Source of the DNA: Bacillota bacterium
GTDB taxonomy: Bacteria > Bacillota_E > Sulfobacillia > Sulfobacillales > Sulfobacillaceae
Assembly (NCBI GenBank): GCA_021802375.1
Contig: JAKAAL010000410.1
Coordinates: 1-5,125 of the forward strand
Length of the DNA: 5,125 nucleotides
Reading direction: 5' to 3'
Below are positions 1 to 5,047 of the stretch, piece by piece. The notes under the pieces were generated by a model that was not told the DNA's origin, made no database searches, and was given only the letters and a program-made list of their open reading frames with translations. Position 1 is the stretch's first letter, and every line of letters begins with the position of its first letter. A program made the position numbers and the translations under genes.

Positions 1-635
1 AAGATGCCTATATCCGCCCGTTGGCCTTTAAAGCAGAGCCTCTGATCAAAGTGACGTTGGAGGGAATCGAGGACGCCTTTGGACTTTTTGTTATGCCGTT
101 TGGGGAATATCTGCCACTTCAGGGAATTCGTGTGGTGACGTCCAGTTGGCGGCGCATTGACGATAACGCGATACCGGCACGGGCCAAAGTGACAGGGTCC
201 TACGTTAATACCGCATTAGCGGTTAGCGATGCTCATGCGGCTGGCTTTGACGACTGCATCTTCTTGAATTCCGATGGACACGTTTCCGAGGGTAGTGCAG
301 CCAATTTGTTTATGGTGCGGGATGGGCAATTGATTACCCCTCCGATTACGGACAATCTGTTAGAAGGGATCACCCGGGAAAGCTTGATGGCGCTGGCCGT
401 AGATCATGGCCTGGCAGTTTCCGAGCGGCATATCGATCGCAGTGAACTCTATGTGGCCGACGAGGTGTTTTTGGCTGGAACCGGGGTTCAGGTGGTTCCG
501 GTAGTCGAGATTGATAACCGTTTGGTCGCAGGTGGAAACGAAGGGCCAATCACGAAGATGTTAAAGTCGGCGTATTTACTGGCCGCCCGAGGCAATGATC
601 CGGCCCACCGGACTTGGGTGACGCCGGTCGCGTAA
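1..635 (+). CDS. ilvE: Branched-chain amino acid aminotransferase, 5'-truncated by window edge
   Basis: This is a fold-type IV PLP enzyme that interconverts leucine, isoleucine or valine with their 2-oxo acids using 2-oxoglutarate/glutamate, the last step of branched-chain amino acid synthesis in the cytoplasm. The frame is open from base 3 (first residues DAYIRPLAFK), so the TTG at 21 is internal. The visible 210 codons are about the last two thirds of a ~300-residue family member. The motif PARAKVTGSYVN carries the PLP lysine (AAA at 186-188). SEGSAANLF carries the glutamate that contacts the PLP pyridine nitrogen (GAG at 288-290). GITRESL and GTGVQVVPV follow in the usual order. The N-terminal ~100 residues lie outside the window. 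A matching N-terminal fragment lies on the opposite strand at 3638-3728, so it is open whether this copy is intact. Family call is firm; the choice between IlvE and a related class IV aminotransferase is slightly less so. Confidence 0.93.
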   Translation, partial: DAYIRPLAFKAEPLIKVTLEGIEDAFGLFVMPFGEYLPLQGIRVVTSSWRRIDDNAIPARAKVTGSYVNTALAVSDAHAAGFDDCIFLNSDGHVSEGSAANLFMVRDGQLITPPITDNLLEGITRESLMALAVDHGLAVSERHIDRSELYVADEVFLAGTGVQVVPVVEIDNRLVAGGNEGPITKMLKSAYLLAARGNDPAHRTWVTPVA

Positions 636-700
636 TGACCGCTCATCACCCCGATCGACCCGTCGGAGATAGTCTAGCAGCCTTGGGCGGAGGGGTCATT
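634..700. repeat. Inverted repeat spanning the ilvE stop codon
   Basis: The 7-base arms AATGACC (634-640) and GGTCATT (694-700) are exact reverse complements. Between them lies a small hairpin, CCGAT (651-655) with GTCGG (662-666), including one T-G wobble and a six-base loop. The left arm includes the last two bases of the ilvE stop. A transcript could fold into a multi-branched structure here. No T-run follows, so it is not a standard intrinsic terminator. A seven-base match over this distance may be chance. Confidence 0.3.
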
Positions 701-793
701 GGCTCGAGTATCAGTCATCCATATACGTCAAAGGGGAGTTGGGCAGCGGTGGGGAGTTCCTCAAGCTTCGCCTCGGCAACGAAACATCCGACG

Positions 794-822
794 TTGATTC
801 TTGACGATGGGCGGTCTAAGAT
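794..822 (+). promoter_or_regulatory. Possible sigma-A promoter for the unknown gene and yajQ
   Basis: TTGATT (794-799) and TAAGAT (817-822) each match four of six consensus bases and are separated by the ideal 17 bases. Transcription would start near 829, giving a leader of about 25 bases before the ATG at 855. The rest of the ~220-base gap between ilvE and this gene has no convincing reading frame. It also contains GGGGAGTT twice (733-740, 751-758). Weak to moderate support, from sequence match only. Confidence 0.4.
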
Positions 823-854
823 AGGCATACACAGGTAAAGTGCGGAGGCATAGT

Positions 855-1577
855 ATGTACAACACTGGAGCGGTAAGGGCTGTGGCCGAAAATGTGGGCC
901 AAGTCCTTGAACACATGGGGTTTCCGGCACATGTGCACGCGGTCGAAGTCGAGGGACTACCCTGGAGTTGGGTGGCTCCTGATCCTTCGTGGCCGAATTA
1001 TCGGCAGGCGAAGATTGGAGCAGGGGTCTTGGCCGGAGGCGAACGCCTTTGGGCCGGGATTCGATGGGACAAGGGACTGGGGCTAAGAGCGCGGGGATAC
1101 ATAGCAGAACGACCGATGCTGATGGCTAATGACGGCGACTGGGAGTGGACTCGGCTGATGGCCCAACTGCCCTTGTTGCAAGAAGCCATGGCTAACACTA
1201 AAGGGCCGGCGCCGCTAGTGGCCACGTTAAGTTTTGGCAATGGAGTGGAACCCGGTTTCCGGCCGTTTGGCTCCCGGTTGAAGCACGTGGTGGCATGGAA
1301 TGTCCAAGCCGAAAAGTTAGTGTTGGCGGAACCGGTCTATGATATTGGGGCTGCGCAGAGTGTGAAAGACGCGCCCGACTTGGTGGAGGCAATGAGGCGA
1401 TTAGAGGAAGGTACCGATTGGGATTGGACTTGGGTGACGTTTTCTCTGGGTTGGTATCAGCTAGCTCCGGATCGGCCGTCTTTGGGGGCGCGGCTTGGCC
1501 GTGAATTATTAGTGGGCTGGCTGGATCCTCTGTTGCCGTTTTACATGGAATTGAAAGAGGTGACCCCCAGTGGCTAA
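855..1577 (+). CDS. Uncharacterised tryptophan-rich protein, coupled to yajQ
   Basis: I do not recognise this family. The start is set at ATG 855 because GGAGG (844-848) sits six bases upstream. The longer in-frame GTG at 840 overlaps that ribosome site and is less likely. The 240-residue product has no signal peptide or membrane segment and is probably cytoplasmic. It has 13 tryptophans, clustered as WSW, WEW and DWDWTW, together with many acidic residues. Such patches can be carbohydrate- or protein-binding surfaces, but no catalytic motif is evident, so no function is assigned. The last three codons overlap the start of the YajQ gene by eight bases, indicating one transcript and translational coupling. 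A candidate promoter lies at 794-822. Good codon continuity and the coupling make it a real gene. Confidence 0.85.
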   Translation: MYNTGAVRAVAENVGQVLEHMGFPAHVHAVEVEGLPWSWVAPDPSWPNYRQAKIGAGVLAGGERLWAGIRWDKGLGLRARGYIAERPMLMANDGDWEWTRLMAQLPLLQEAMANTKGPAPLVATLSFGNGVEPGFRPFGSRLKHVVAWNVQAEKLVLAEPVYDIGAAQSVKDAPDLVEAMRRLEEGTDWDWTWVTFSLGWYQLAPDRPSLGARLGRELLVGWLDPLLPFYMELKEVTPSG

Positions 1578-2067
1578 GGATAGTTCATTTGACATTGTGT
1601 CTGAACCCGACTGGTCGGAGGTGCTCAATGGGGTCGATCAAACGCGACGGGAGGTGGCCCAACGCTACGACTTTCGAGGACACGACATTTCTGTGACTTG
1701 GGATGCCTCCGCTAAGGTGATTCGCCTGGAGGCCCCTCAGGGCATGGTGATGGAGGCGCTTTCGACGGTTCTAGGCGAGAAAATGGCGAAACGTGGGGTA
1801 GCGTTGGGCTATTTGGACTTCAAACCCGTATCCGTTTCGGGGATGGATCGGGCGACTCGCGAGGTGGTAGTACGGCACGGGCTTGACACCAACGTGGCCA
1901 AAACCATCCAGAAGGCTATTCGCTCGCTTCCGGCGAAAGTGGATGTTCAAATTCAAGGCGATGCGCTCCGTTGCAGTGCCAAGAGCAAGGATGACTTGCA
2001 AGCGGTGATTTCTTGGTTGAAGGGACAGGATTTTGGGGTGGAGCTCTCACCGGCCAACTATCGCTGA
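1570..2067 (+). CDS. yajQ: YajQ/UPF0234 family nucleotide-binding protein
   Basis: This is a small cytoplasmic protein of the YajQ family, made of two ferredoxin-like halves. Family members have been reported to bind nucleic acids or nucleotides and, in Xanthomonas and Pseudomonas, cyclic di-GMP; what this one binds is not shown by the sequence. The 165-residue length is normal for the family. Diagnostic stretches are SFDIVSE (residues 6-12), YDFRG (33-37), GMDRATREVVVRHGLD in the middle and the conserved NYR C-terminus. Translation starts at GTG 1570. The preceding AAAGAGGTGA (1554-1563) is a close match to the anti-Shine-Dalgarno complement and lies inside the upstream gene, whose end overlaps by eight bases, so the two are translationally coupled. 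No clear terminator follows the stop. Confidence 0.95.
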   Translation: MAKDSSFDIVSEPDWSEVLNGVDQTRREVAQRYDFRGHDISVTWDASAKVIRLEAPQGMVMEALSTVLGEKMAKRGVALGYLDFKPVSVSGMDRATREVVVRHGLDTNVAKTIQKAIRSLPAKVDVQIQGDALRCSAKSKDDLQAVISWLKGQDFGVELSPANYR

Positions 2068-2186
2068 GTAGAGCCGGGGGGTCATTCTGAGTGGGCAACG
2101 CCAGGATCCGTGTGGTCAAGTGACGCGGTATGTCAAGGTACTCACCAGCGAATCATCGGGGTTGTGCCAAAACTTGAGGTGAACAG

Positions 2187-2789
2187 TTGGTGAAATGGAT
2201 TCTTATATTCGTCAGTATGTTTTTGGTGGAGTTGCCTGACAAAACGTCGTTGGCAACCCTTTCTCTAGTTTCTCGCTATGGCGGCCGGGTGGTCTGGTTG
2301 GGTTCGGCGGCGGCGATGATGGCTCAGACTGCGATTGCCGTGCTCGCTGGCCGCGTCTTGAGCGAAGTGCCCAAAGCTCCGTTGCGCTGGGTGGAAATTC
2401 TCTTGTTTCTGGTCTTTGCCTTCTGGCTCTGGAAAGAGTCCACGGAAAAAGAATCCAGTGAAGTCGACACCCTGCCGTCGCGCCCAGGTTTTAGAAAGGG
2501 CAGGGTCGGGCTCATTGCTCAAGCGTTTTTGTTGGTGTTTTTTGCTGAGTTCTTAGACTTGACGCAGATCGCAACGGTAGCCTACGCTTCTCGATTTCCC
2601 CACCACTTGCTGAGACTATTCGTCGTGGTGGCTGCCGCCCTAGTCGCTGCAAATTCTTTAGTGGTCCTCGGCAGCGGTAAGCTTAGCCAGATGTTGGCGC
2701 CTAAATGGATTCAAAGAACTTCGGCCGCCATCTTTTTTGGGGTGGCTCTCTTTGGCATTGGGAGTCAGATTTTTCCTGCGGTCTTCTAG
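2187..2789 (+). CDS. GDT1/TMEM165 (UPF0016) family cation transporter
   Basis: This is a predicted inner-membrane cation/proton antiporter. Characterised relatives (human TMEM165, yeast Gdt1, bacterial MneA, cyanobacterial Mnx) move Mn2+ or Ca2+ out of the cytosol, so manganese export is the best inference. The ~200-residue product has two repeats of three hydrophobic helices around a charged loop (residues ~83-108). Each repeat begins with the family acidic signature: ELPDKT at residues 15-20 and EFLDLTQ at 121-127, where many relatives have EWGDLTQ. The metal-ligand acids (E15, D18, E121, D124) are kept. GAGGTGA (2176-2182) serves either TTG 2187 or GTG 2190, one codon apart; both are plausible. 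The gene lies 119 bases after yajQ with no obvious terminator between, so readthrough is possible. I could not see a yybP-ykoY manganese riboswitch upstream. Confidence 0.9.
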   Translation: MVKWILIFVSMFLVELPDKTSLATLSLVSRYGGRVVWLGSAAAMMAQTAIAVLAGRVLSEVPKAPLRWVEILLFLVFAFWLWKESTEKESSEVDTLPSRPGFRKGRVGLIAQAFLLVFFAEFLDLTQIATVAYASRFPHHLLRLFVVVAAALVAANSLVVLGSGKLSQMLAPKWIQRTSAAIFFGVALFGIGSQIFPAVF

Positions 2790-2953
2790 CGATTTGGGGC
2801 AAAACCCATTCTCGAAGCTATACCGGTTTCACTCCTCGCGGTCCGACGGTTCGGGTGGGCGGAAGGGCCCTTATCCACCAGGTCTTTAGACTCAGCCGCC
2901 AAAGCAGCGGTAGATGAGCGGATCGCGTCCTTTCGAGGAGTCTCTTCGGTCGC

Positions 2954-2982
2954 TATGCTTTCCGAGGGAATTAGCATACAAT
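2954..2982 (+). promoter_or_regulatory. Possible promoter with overlapping inverted-repeat operator
   Basis: TACAAT (2977-2982) matches five of six bases of a -10 box and would start transcription just before the ribosome site of the small membrane-protein gene. No good -35 is present. Directly over the spacer and -10 lies an inverted repeat: TATGCT (2954-2959) pairs with AGCATA (2973-2978), with inner TTCC/GGAA arms around a GAG loop and a two-base bulge. A symmetric site in this place is what a repressor operator, or a -35-independent activator site, would look like. The regulator is unknown. The remaining gap from 2790 holds no credible gene. Confidence 0.4.
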
Positions 2983-3004
2983 TAGCCTAAGGGAGGTTAA
3001 AGTG

Positions 3005-3193
3005 ATGCTTACCCGCCGCTGGAAGACCCTTGAACGGCAACGTCCGCAACTTCGCATGGTCAAATGGGGCGAACTCGTGGGCGCGCTCTTTATCGTGGGC
3101 AGGTTTGTCGATTTCGGCAGTATTGTATTCGGGCTTATCCTCATGGTGGGATTTGGGCTCTGGGGCTATTCGATATTGAATCGAGATGGCTAG
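3005..3193 (+). CDS. Small membrane protein of unknown function (62 aa)
   Basis: I do not recognise a family. GGGAGG (2991-2996) lies eight bases before ATG 3005 and five before an in-frame GTG at 3002; ATG is preferred. The basic N-terminus (about residues 1-22, rich in Arg and Lys) is followed by a hydrophobic stretch, residues ~24-58, long enough for a two-helix hairpin or one long helix. It ends in a short polar tail. The positive-inside rule suggests the N-terminus is cytoplasmic. It is a single-gene unit with its own candidate promoter and operator (2954-2982) and converges on the rhomboid-like fragment. The strong ribosome site and clean membrane profile support a real gene despite its size. 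Confidence 0.65.
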   Translation: MLTRRWKTLERQRPQLRMVKWGELVGALFIVGRFVDFGSIVFGLILMVGFGLWGYSILNRDG

Positions 3194-3211
3194 GGGATTG
3201 GAGTCGCCGTA

Positions 3212-3239
3212 GCCTGGAGCGCATTTCAGCGATCCAGGC
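3212..3239. terminator. Strong hairpin between convergent genes
   Basis: GCCTGGA (3212-3218) pairs perfectly with TCCAGGC (3233-3239). Inside it, after one G/A mismatch, CGC (3220-3222) pairs with GCG (3229-3231), leaving the six-base loop ATTTCA. The stop codon of the - strand rhomboid-like frame (3226-3228) lies in the loop, and the small membrane-protein gene ends 18 bases to the left. The position suggests a shared, two-way terminator, but there is no T-run on either side, so termination would be inefficient or factor-assisted. Confidence 0.5.
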
Positions 3240-3637
3240 CGGTGGCTACCGCGATCCCAAATCCACTGCCAAATGCGGACACAATGCCAATCATGATGGC
3301 GTCGTTAAAGCCCGAGAGGACTAAATTGAACAAGAGCAGAGTCAGTGCCCAGCGCGCGGCCCCGCCAATGCCACGGGTCATCATGACCCGCACATAGGCT
3401 CCTGCGAGTCCATAGGCGGCTAGCGACGAAGAGATAGCATAGGCCCCGGTGGTGCGGTCCAAAATGACTGCGGCAATCAGCGCAGAACCCACAAACACGA
3501 GTAAATACTGCCACGATTGAATCAGCGGTTCAATCGAGGAACCGATGAACCAGACAAACAACCCATCGAAGACAAGTCCCAAAAGACTTCCGGGAAAGAT
3601 TACGGCTAGCGCGTAGGCTAATATTTGGCCGCCCGGC
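3226..3637 (-). pseudogene. Rhomboid-like membrane protein, N-terminus missing
   Basis: The - strand frame ending at 3226 resembles the core of rhomboid intramembrane proteases. LVFDGLFVWFIGSSIEPL aligns with the usual LLFN..FLWIFG..LE stretch, WQYLLVFVGSALIAAVI with the next helix, and SSSLAAYGLAGAY with the GASGA.FGLLGAY active-site helix. The HxxxN motif reads GxxxD, GASG reads SSSL (a serine still aligns with the catalytic one), and the last-helix catalytic His position is Met, so proteolysis is unlikely. The frame is open rightwards to a stop at 3739-3741, but its only start codon is TTG 3582, with a weak GGAAG ahead. Beyond ~3637 the DNA encodes an aminotransferase N-terminus in another frame. 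The gene therefore appears decapitated by a rearrangement. A minimal 118-residue product from TTG 3582 remains possible. Rhomboid assignment is by motif alignment by eye. Confidence 0.6.
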
Positions 3638-3638
3638 C
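3627..3638. repeat. GC-rich palindrome at the gene-fragment junction
   Basis: GGCCG (3627-3631) and CGGCC (3634-3638) form a perfect inverted repeat around a two-base centre. It lies exactly where similarity to the aminotransferase stops and the rhomboid-like frame takes over. It could be a recombination or breakage site, or simply chance in GC-rich DNA. Confidence 0.5.
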
Positions 3639-3728
3639 ATAGTTCAAAGCGTGCGTAGCAATAGAGACCGTCGCCTCCTCCAGAGGTACATAACGGTCTC
3701 GAAAAAAAGCGATCGACCCAGCAGCCAT
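3638..3728 (-). pseudogene. ilvE: N-terminal fragment of a branched-chain aminotransferase
   Basis: Reading leftward from ATG 3728-3726, the first ~31 residues (MAAGSIAFFRDRYVPLEE, then ATVSIATHALNYG) match the N-terminal strand pair and THAL.YG motif of IlvE-type class IV aminotransferases. Intact members continue TGVFEGIRAY; here the sequence departs right after the glycine, adds RAAKY and stops at 3618-3620. GAGGGG (3740-3735) sits six bases before the ATG, so the start region looks functional. The in-frame extension to GTG 3845 does not resemble the family and spans the candidate promoter, so it is not used. The product would be a 36-residue peptide with no catalytic part. This is either half of the gene seen at 1-635, separated by an inversion, or a partial copy of it. 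Confidence 0.75.
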
Positions 3729-3810
3729 CCCTATCCCCTCACAATCCTGTTCGCGGACAGTCTCCGCTTCGGCATCGGTGTTCACCCAAGTGGCCGACAA
3801 TGCCCTCTCT

Positions 3811-3841
3811 ATTGTACCGTGGATTCCTGCATCTAGGTCAA
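3811..3841 (-). promoter_or_regulatory. Candidate promoter of the aminotransferase fragment
   Basis: On the - strand TTGACC (3841-3836) matches five of six -35 bases and TACAAT (3816-3811) five of six -10 bases. The spacer is 19 bases, longer than ideal. Transcription would begin near 3804, leaving a ~75-base leader that contains a short GCGGA/TCCGC hairpin but no recognisable T-box or other riboswitch. The neighbouring + strand promoter lies ~30 bases away, so the two divergent units may share control. Confidence 0.5.
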
Positions 3842-3865
3842 CCACGACTCAATTCAACCGAGAAT

Positions 3866-3874
3866 TGATATAAT
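3866..3874 (+). promoter_or_regulatory. Extended -10 promoter for the Yip1-like gene
   Basis: TGATATAAT (3866-3874) is a perfect extended -10 element (TGn plus TATAAT). The -35 position, 17 bases upstream, reads GACTCA and is poor, as is usual for extended -10 promoters. The start of transcription would be near 3881, just ahead of the ribosome site, giving a leader of under 20 bases. Confidence 0.7.
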
Positions 3875-3897
3875 AGAGGCAAGAAAGGGTGAGTCCA

Positions 3898-4491
3898 ATG
3901 GGCAAGGATCCGATTTCATTTCGACAACGCGCAAAAAAACATGTGAAGCCCACCCTAGCGCGACCACGACCCCAAGGAGGGGAACTCGACGAGTGGTGGG
4001 GGTATTGGCGGGAACGGGTGCGTCGCCCTCTGGCCCTAGGCGGAAGGACCTTTTGGACGGAACGTATGCTATATGGCAACGGACTCGCCGGAGGACTCAT
4101 CCTGGCCCTGATAGAAACCTGGCATTTAGGGTTTTCGATTTTAGGCTTTATCAGCGCTGTGCTCAACGTATTATTTTTAGCATTTATTTGGTACTATGCG
4201 GTGCCTTGGCTCACCGGTGCAGTGCACGGGGCATTCACCACCTCGCATCGCCCTCCGGATACGTCCGGTTTGAAGACCGAGTTAATCGCCTTTTCCGGGT
4301 GGTTTGCCCTATTGCCGTTGGTGGCAATCTTATCGTTCGGTCTCGCTTTTTGGGTGGGTTGGATCGTCATCGCTTGGACGATTTGGCGTCTATTGCGTTT
4401 TTATTACGAAGAACCCATCGGTGCCTCAGTTGTGGGAACGTTAGCTGCCAGCACTTTGATGGCCGTTGTGGCGATTTTCTTCTTCCGTTAG
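3898..4491 (+). CDS. Polytopic membrane protein, possibly Yip1-like
   Basis: The start is ATG 3898: AAAGGG (3884-3889) lies eight bases upstream, while the in-frame GTG 3889 overlaps that ribosome site. The 197-residue product has a basic, cytoplasmic-looking N-terminus (~1-50), then four to five hydrophobic segments at about 57-75, 78-104, 130-150, 151-168 and 174-196. The only sizeable loop is at 112-128 (SHRPPDTSG). The arrangement, with a charged lead-in ending RRPLALGGRTFW, recalls bacterial Yip1-domain proteins. That is a resemblance by eye, not a firm family match, and bacterial Yip1-domain proteins mostly lack known functions. It has its own strong promoter, diverges from the aminotransferase fragment and is convergent with the thioesterase gene. 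Confidence 0.8.
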   Translation: MGKDPISFRQRAKKHVKPTLARPRPQGGELDEWWGYWRERVRRPLALGGRTFWTERMLYGNGLAGGLILALIETWHLGFSILGFISAVLNVLFLAFIWYYAVPWLTGAVHGAFTTSHRPPDTSGLKTELIAFSGWFALLPLVAILSFGLAFWVGWIVIAWTIWRLLRFYYEEPIGASVVGTLAASTLMAVVAIFFFR

Positions 4492-4536
4492 TCGACCAGT
4501 AAAATCCAATATTGGCGGTCATTTACGGCATACTTT

Positions 4537-4566
4537 GCCGGGTTCTTGCGGTGCCGGAATCCCGGC
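4537..4566. terminator. Hairpin between convergent genes
   Basis: GCCGGG (4537-4542) pairs with CCCGGC (4561-4566). TTC (4543-4545) and GAA (4557-4559) extend the stem past a single bulged T, leaving an 11-base loop. It lies 45 bases after the Yip1-like gene and 52 before the end of the opposite thioesterase gene, so it probably serves as a terminator for one or both. No T-run follows on either strand. The rest of the 127-base gap has only a short palindrome, CCAATATTGG (4506-4515). Confidence 0.45.
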
Positions 4567-4618
4567 CACTGTGCCTGATCCCGAAGACCTCCTTGACCCA
4601 GCGACCGTCGTTTTAGCG

Positions 4619-5047
4619 TTACCGGTTATCGGCTCGGGCAATCAGAAAAAATTGGGCCGTGGCCGCTGTCACCAGTTGCCCGCTCGAATCGCGGACTTCT
4701 CCTTGCGTCACCGCGAGATGACTGCCCAAACGCAAGACCCTTCCAGTAGCCGTTAAATAGGCTCCGCTGGCTGGACGCAAGAAATGCGTATTCAGTTGCG
4801 AAGTCACCGCCGTCCAGGCTTCCGTCAACCGAGTATCCAGCCCGGCGGCCATGGCAGAATCCAACAGGGTCATCAGCACTCCGCCGTGCACGTGGCCCAA
4901 TTGCTGAAATACTGCCGGGGTTATCGGCATCGAGACCGAAGCCACACCTTCCTCGGCGTTTACTATCGACATCCCAAAAAGGCGCCAGACCGGACCGGTT
5001 TCCAGTCTTCGTGCCCGCTGCCAAAATACGCTATCCTCTTGTTCCAC
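4619..5047 (-). CDS. PaaI-type hotdog-fold thioesterase
   Basis: This is a 142-residue single hotdog-domain protein of the PaaI/acyl-CoA thioesterase family, expected to hydrolyse acyl- or aryl-CoA thioesters in the cytoplasm as a homotetramer. The hallmark GHVHGGVLMTLLDSAM (residues 51-66) holds the HGG turn and D63, the likely catalytic acid on the central helix. TSQLNTHFLRPA (82-93) and the GxV strand pattern after it are also typical. Length is normal. The start is GTG 5047, since an in-frame TAA (the stop of the preceding gene) lies immediately before it. The only ribosome-site-like sequence, GGAAGGA, is rather far upstream, so translation probably depends on coupling to that gene. The substrate cannot be told from the sequence. 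Confidence 0.9.
   Translation of the reverse strand: MEQEDSVFWQRARRLETGPVWRLFGMSIVNAEEGVASVSMPITPAVFQQLGHVHGGVLMTLLDSAMAAGLDTRLTEAWTAVTSQLNTHFLRPASGAYLTATGRVLRLGSHLAVTQGEVRDSSGQLVTAATAQFFLIARADNR

Noticed and set aside
614..838. 74-codon + strand frame after ilvE
   Set aside because: It starts inside ilvE, has a Ser/Gly-rich unstructured product and no ribosome site, and covers the candidate promoter of the next gene.
2068..2186. yybP-ykoY manganese riboswitch ahead of the transporter
   Set aside because: The conserved internal-loop sequences and paired stems are not recognisable; only small incidental repeats such as GTCA-AG-TGAC are present.
2786..2977. 63-codon - strand reading frame between the transporter and the small membrane protein
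   Set aside because: No ribosome site precedes its ATG, the product has low-complexity Arg/Ser/Ala composition, its start lies inside a likely + strand promoter and its stop overlaps that of the transporter gene.
3729..3804. T-box or attenuator leader for ilvE
   Set aside because: The leader is only about 75 bases, has no T-box core sequence and no terminator hairpin with a T-run; the GCGGA/TCCGC hairpin alone is not enough.
3729..3845. N-terminal extension of the aminotransferase fragment to GTG 3845
   Set aside because: The extra 39 residues do not resemble the family, they span the -10/-35 elements, and ATG 3728 has a well-placed GAGGGG.
3993..4502. 169-codon + strand frame overlapping the Yip1-like gene
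   Set aside because: It is a frame shadow: Arg/His-rich product, no ribosome site, and the alternative frame has a proper start, promoter and coherent membrane helices.
4466..5024. Other frames over the thioesterase and the gap before it
   Set aside because: They are shadows of the clearly recognisable hotdog protein. An AAGGAGGT on the - strand near 4587 has no start codon at a usable distance.
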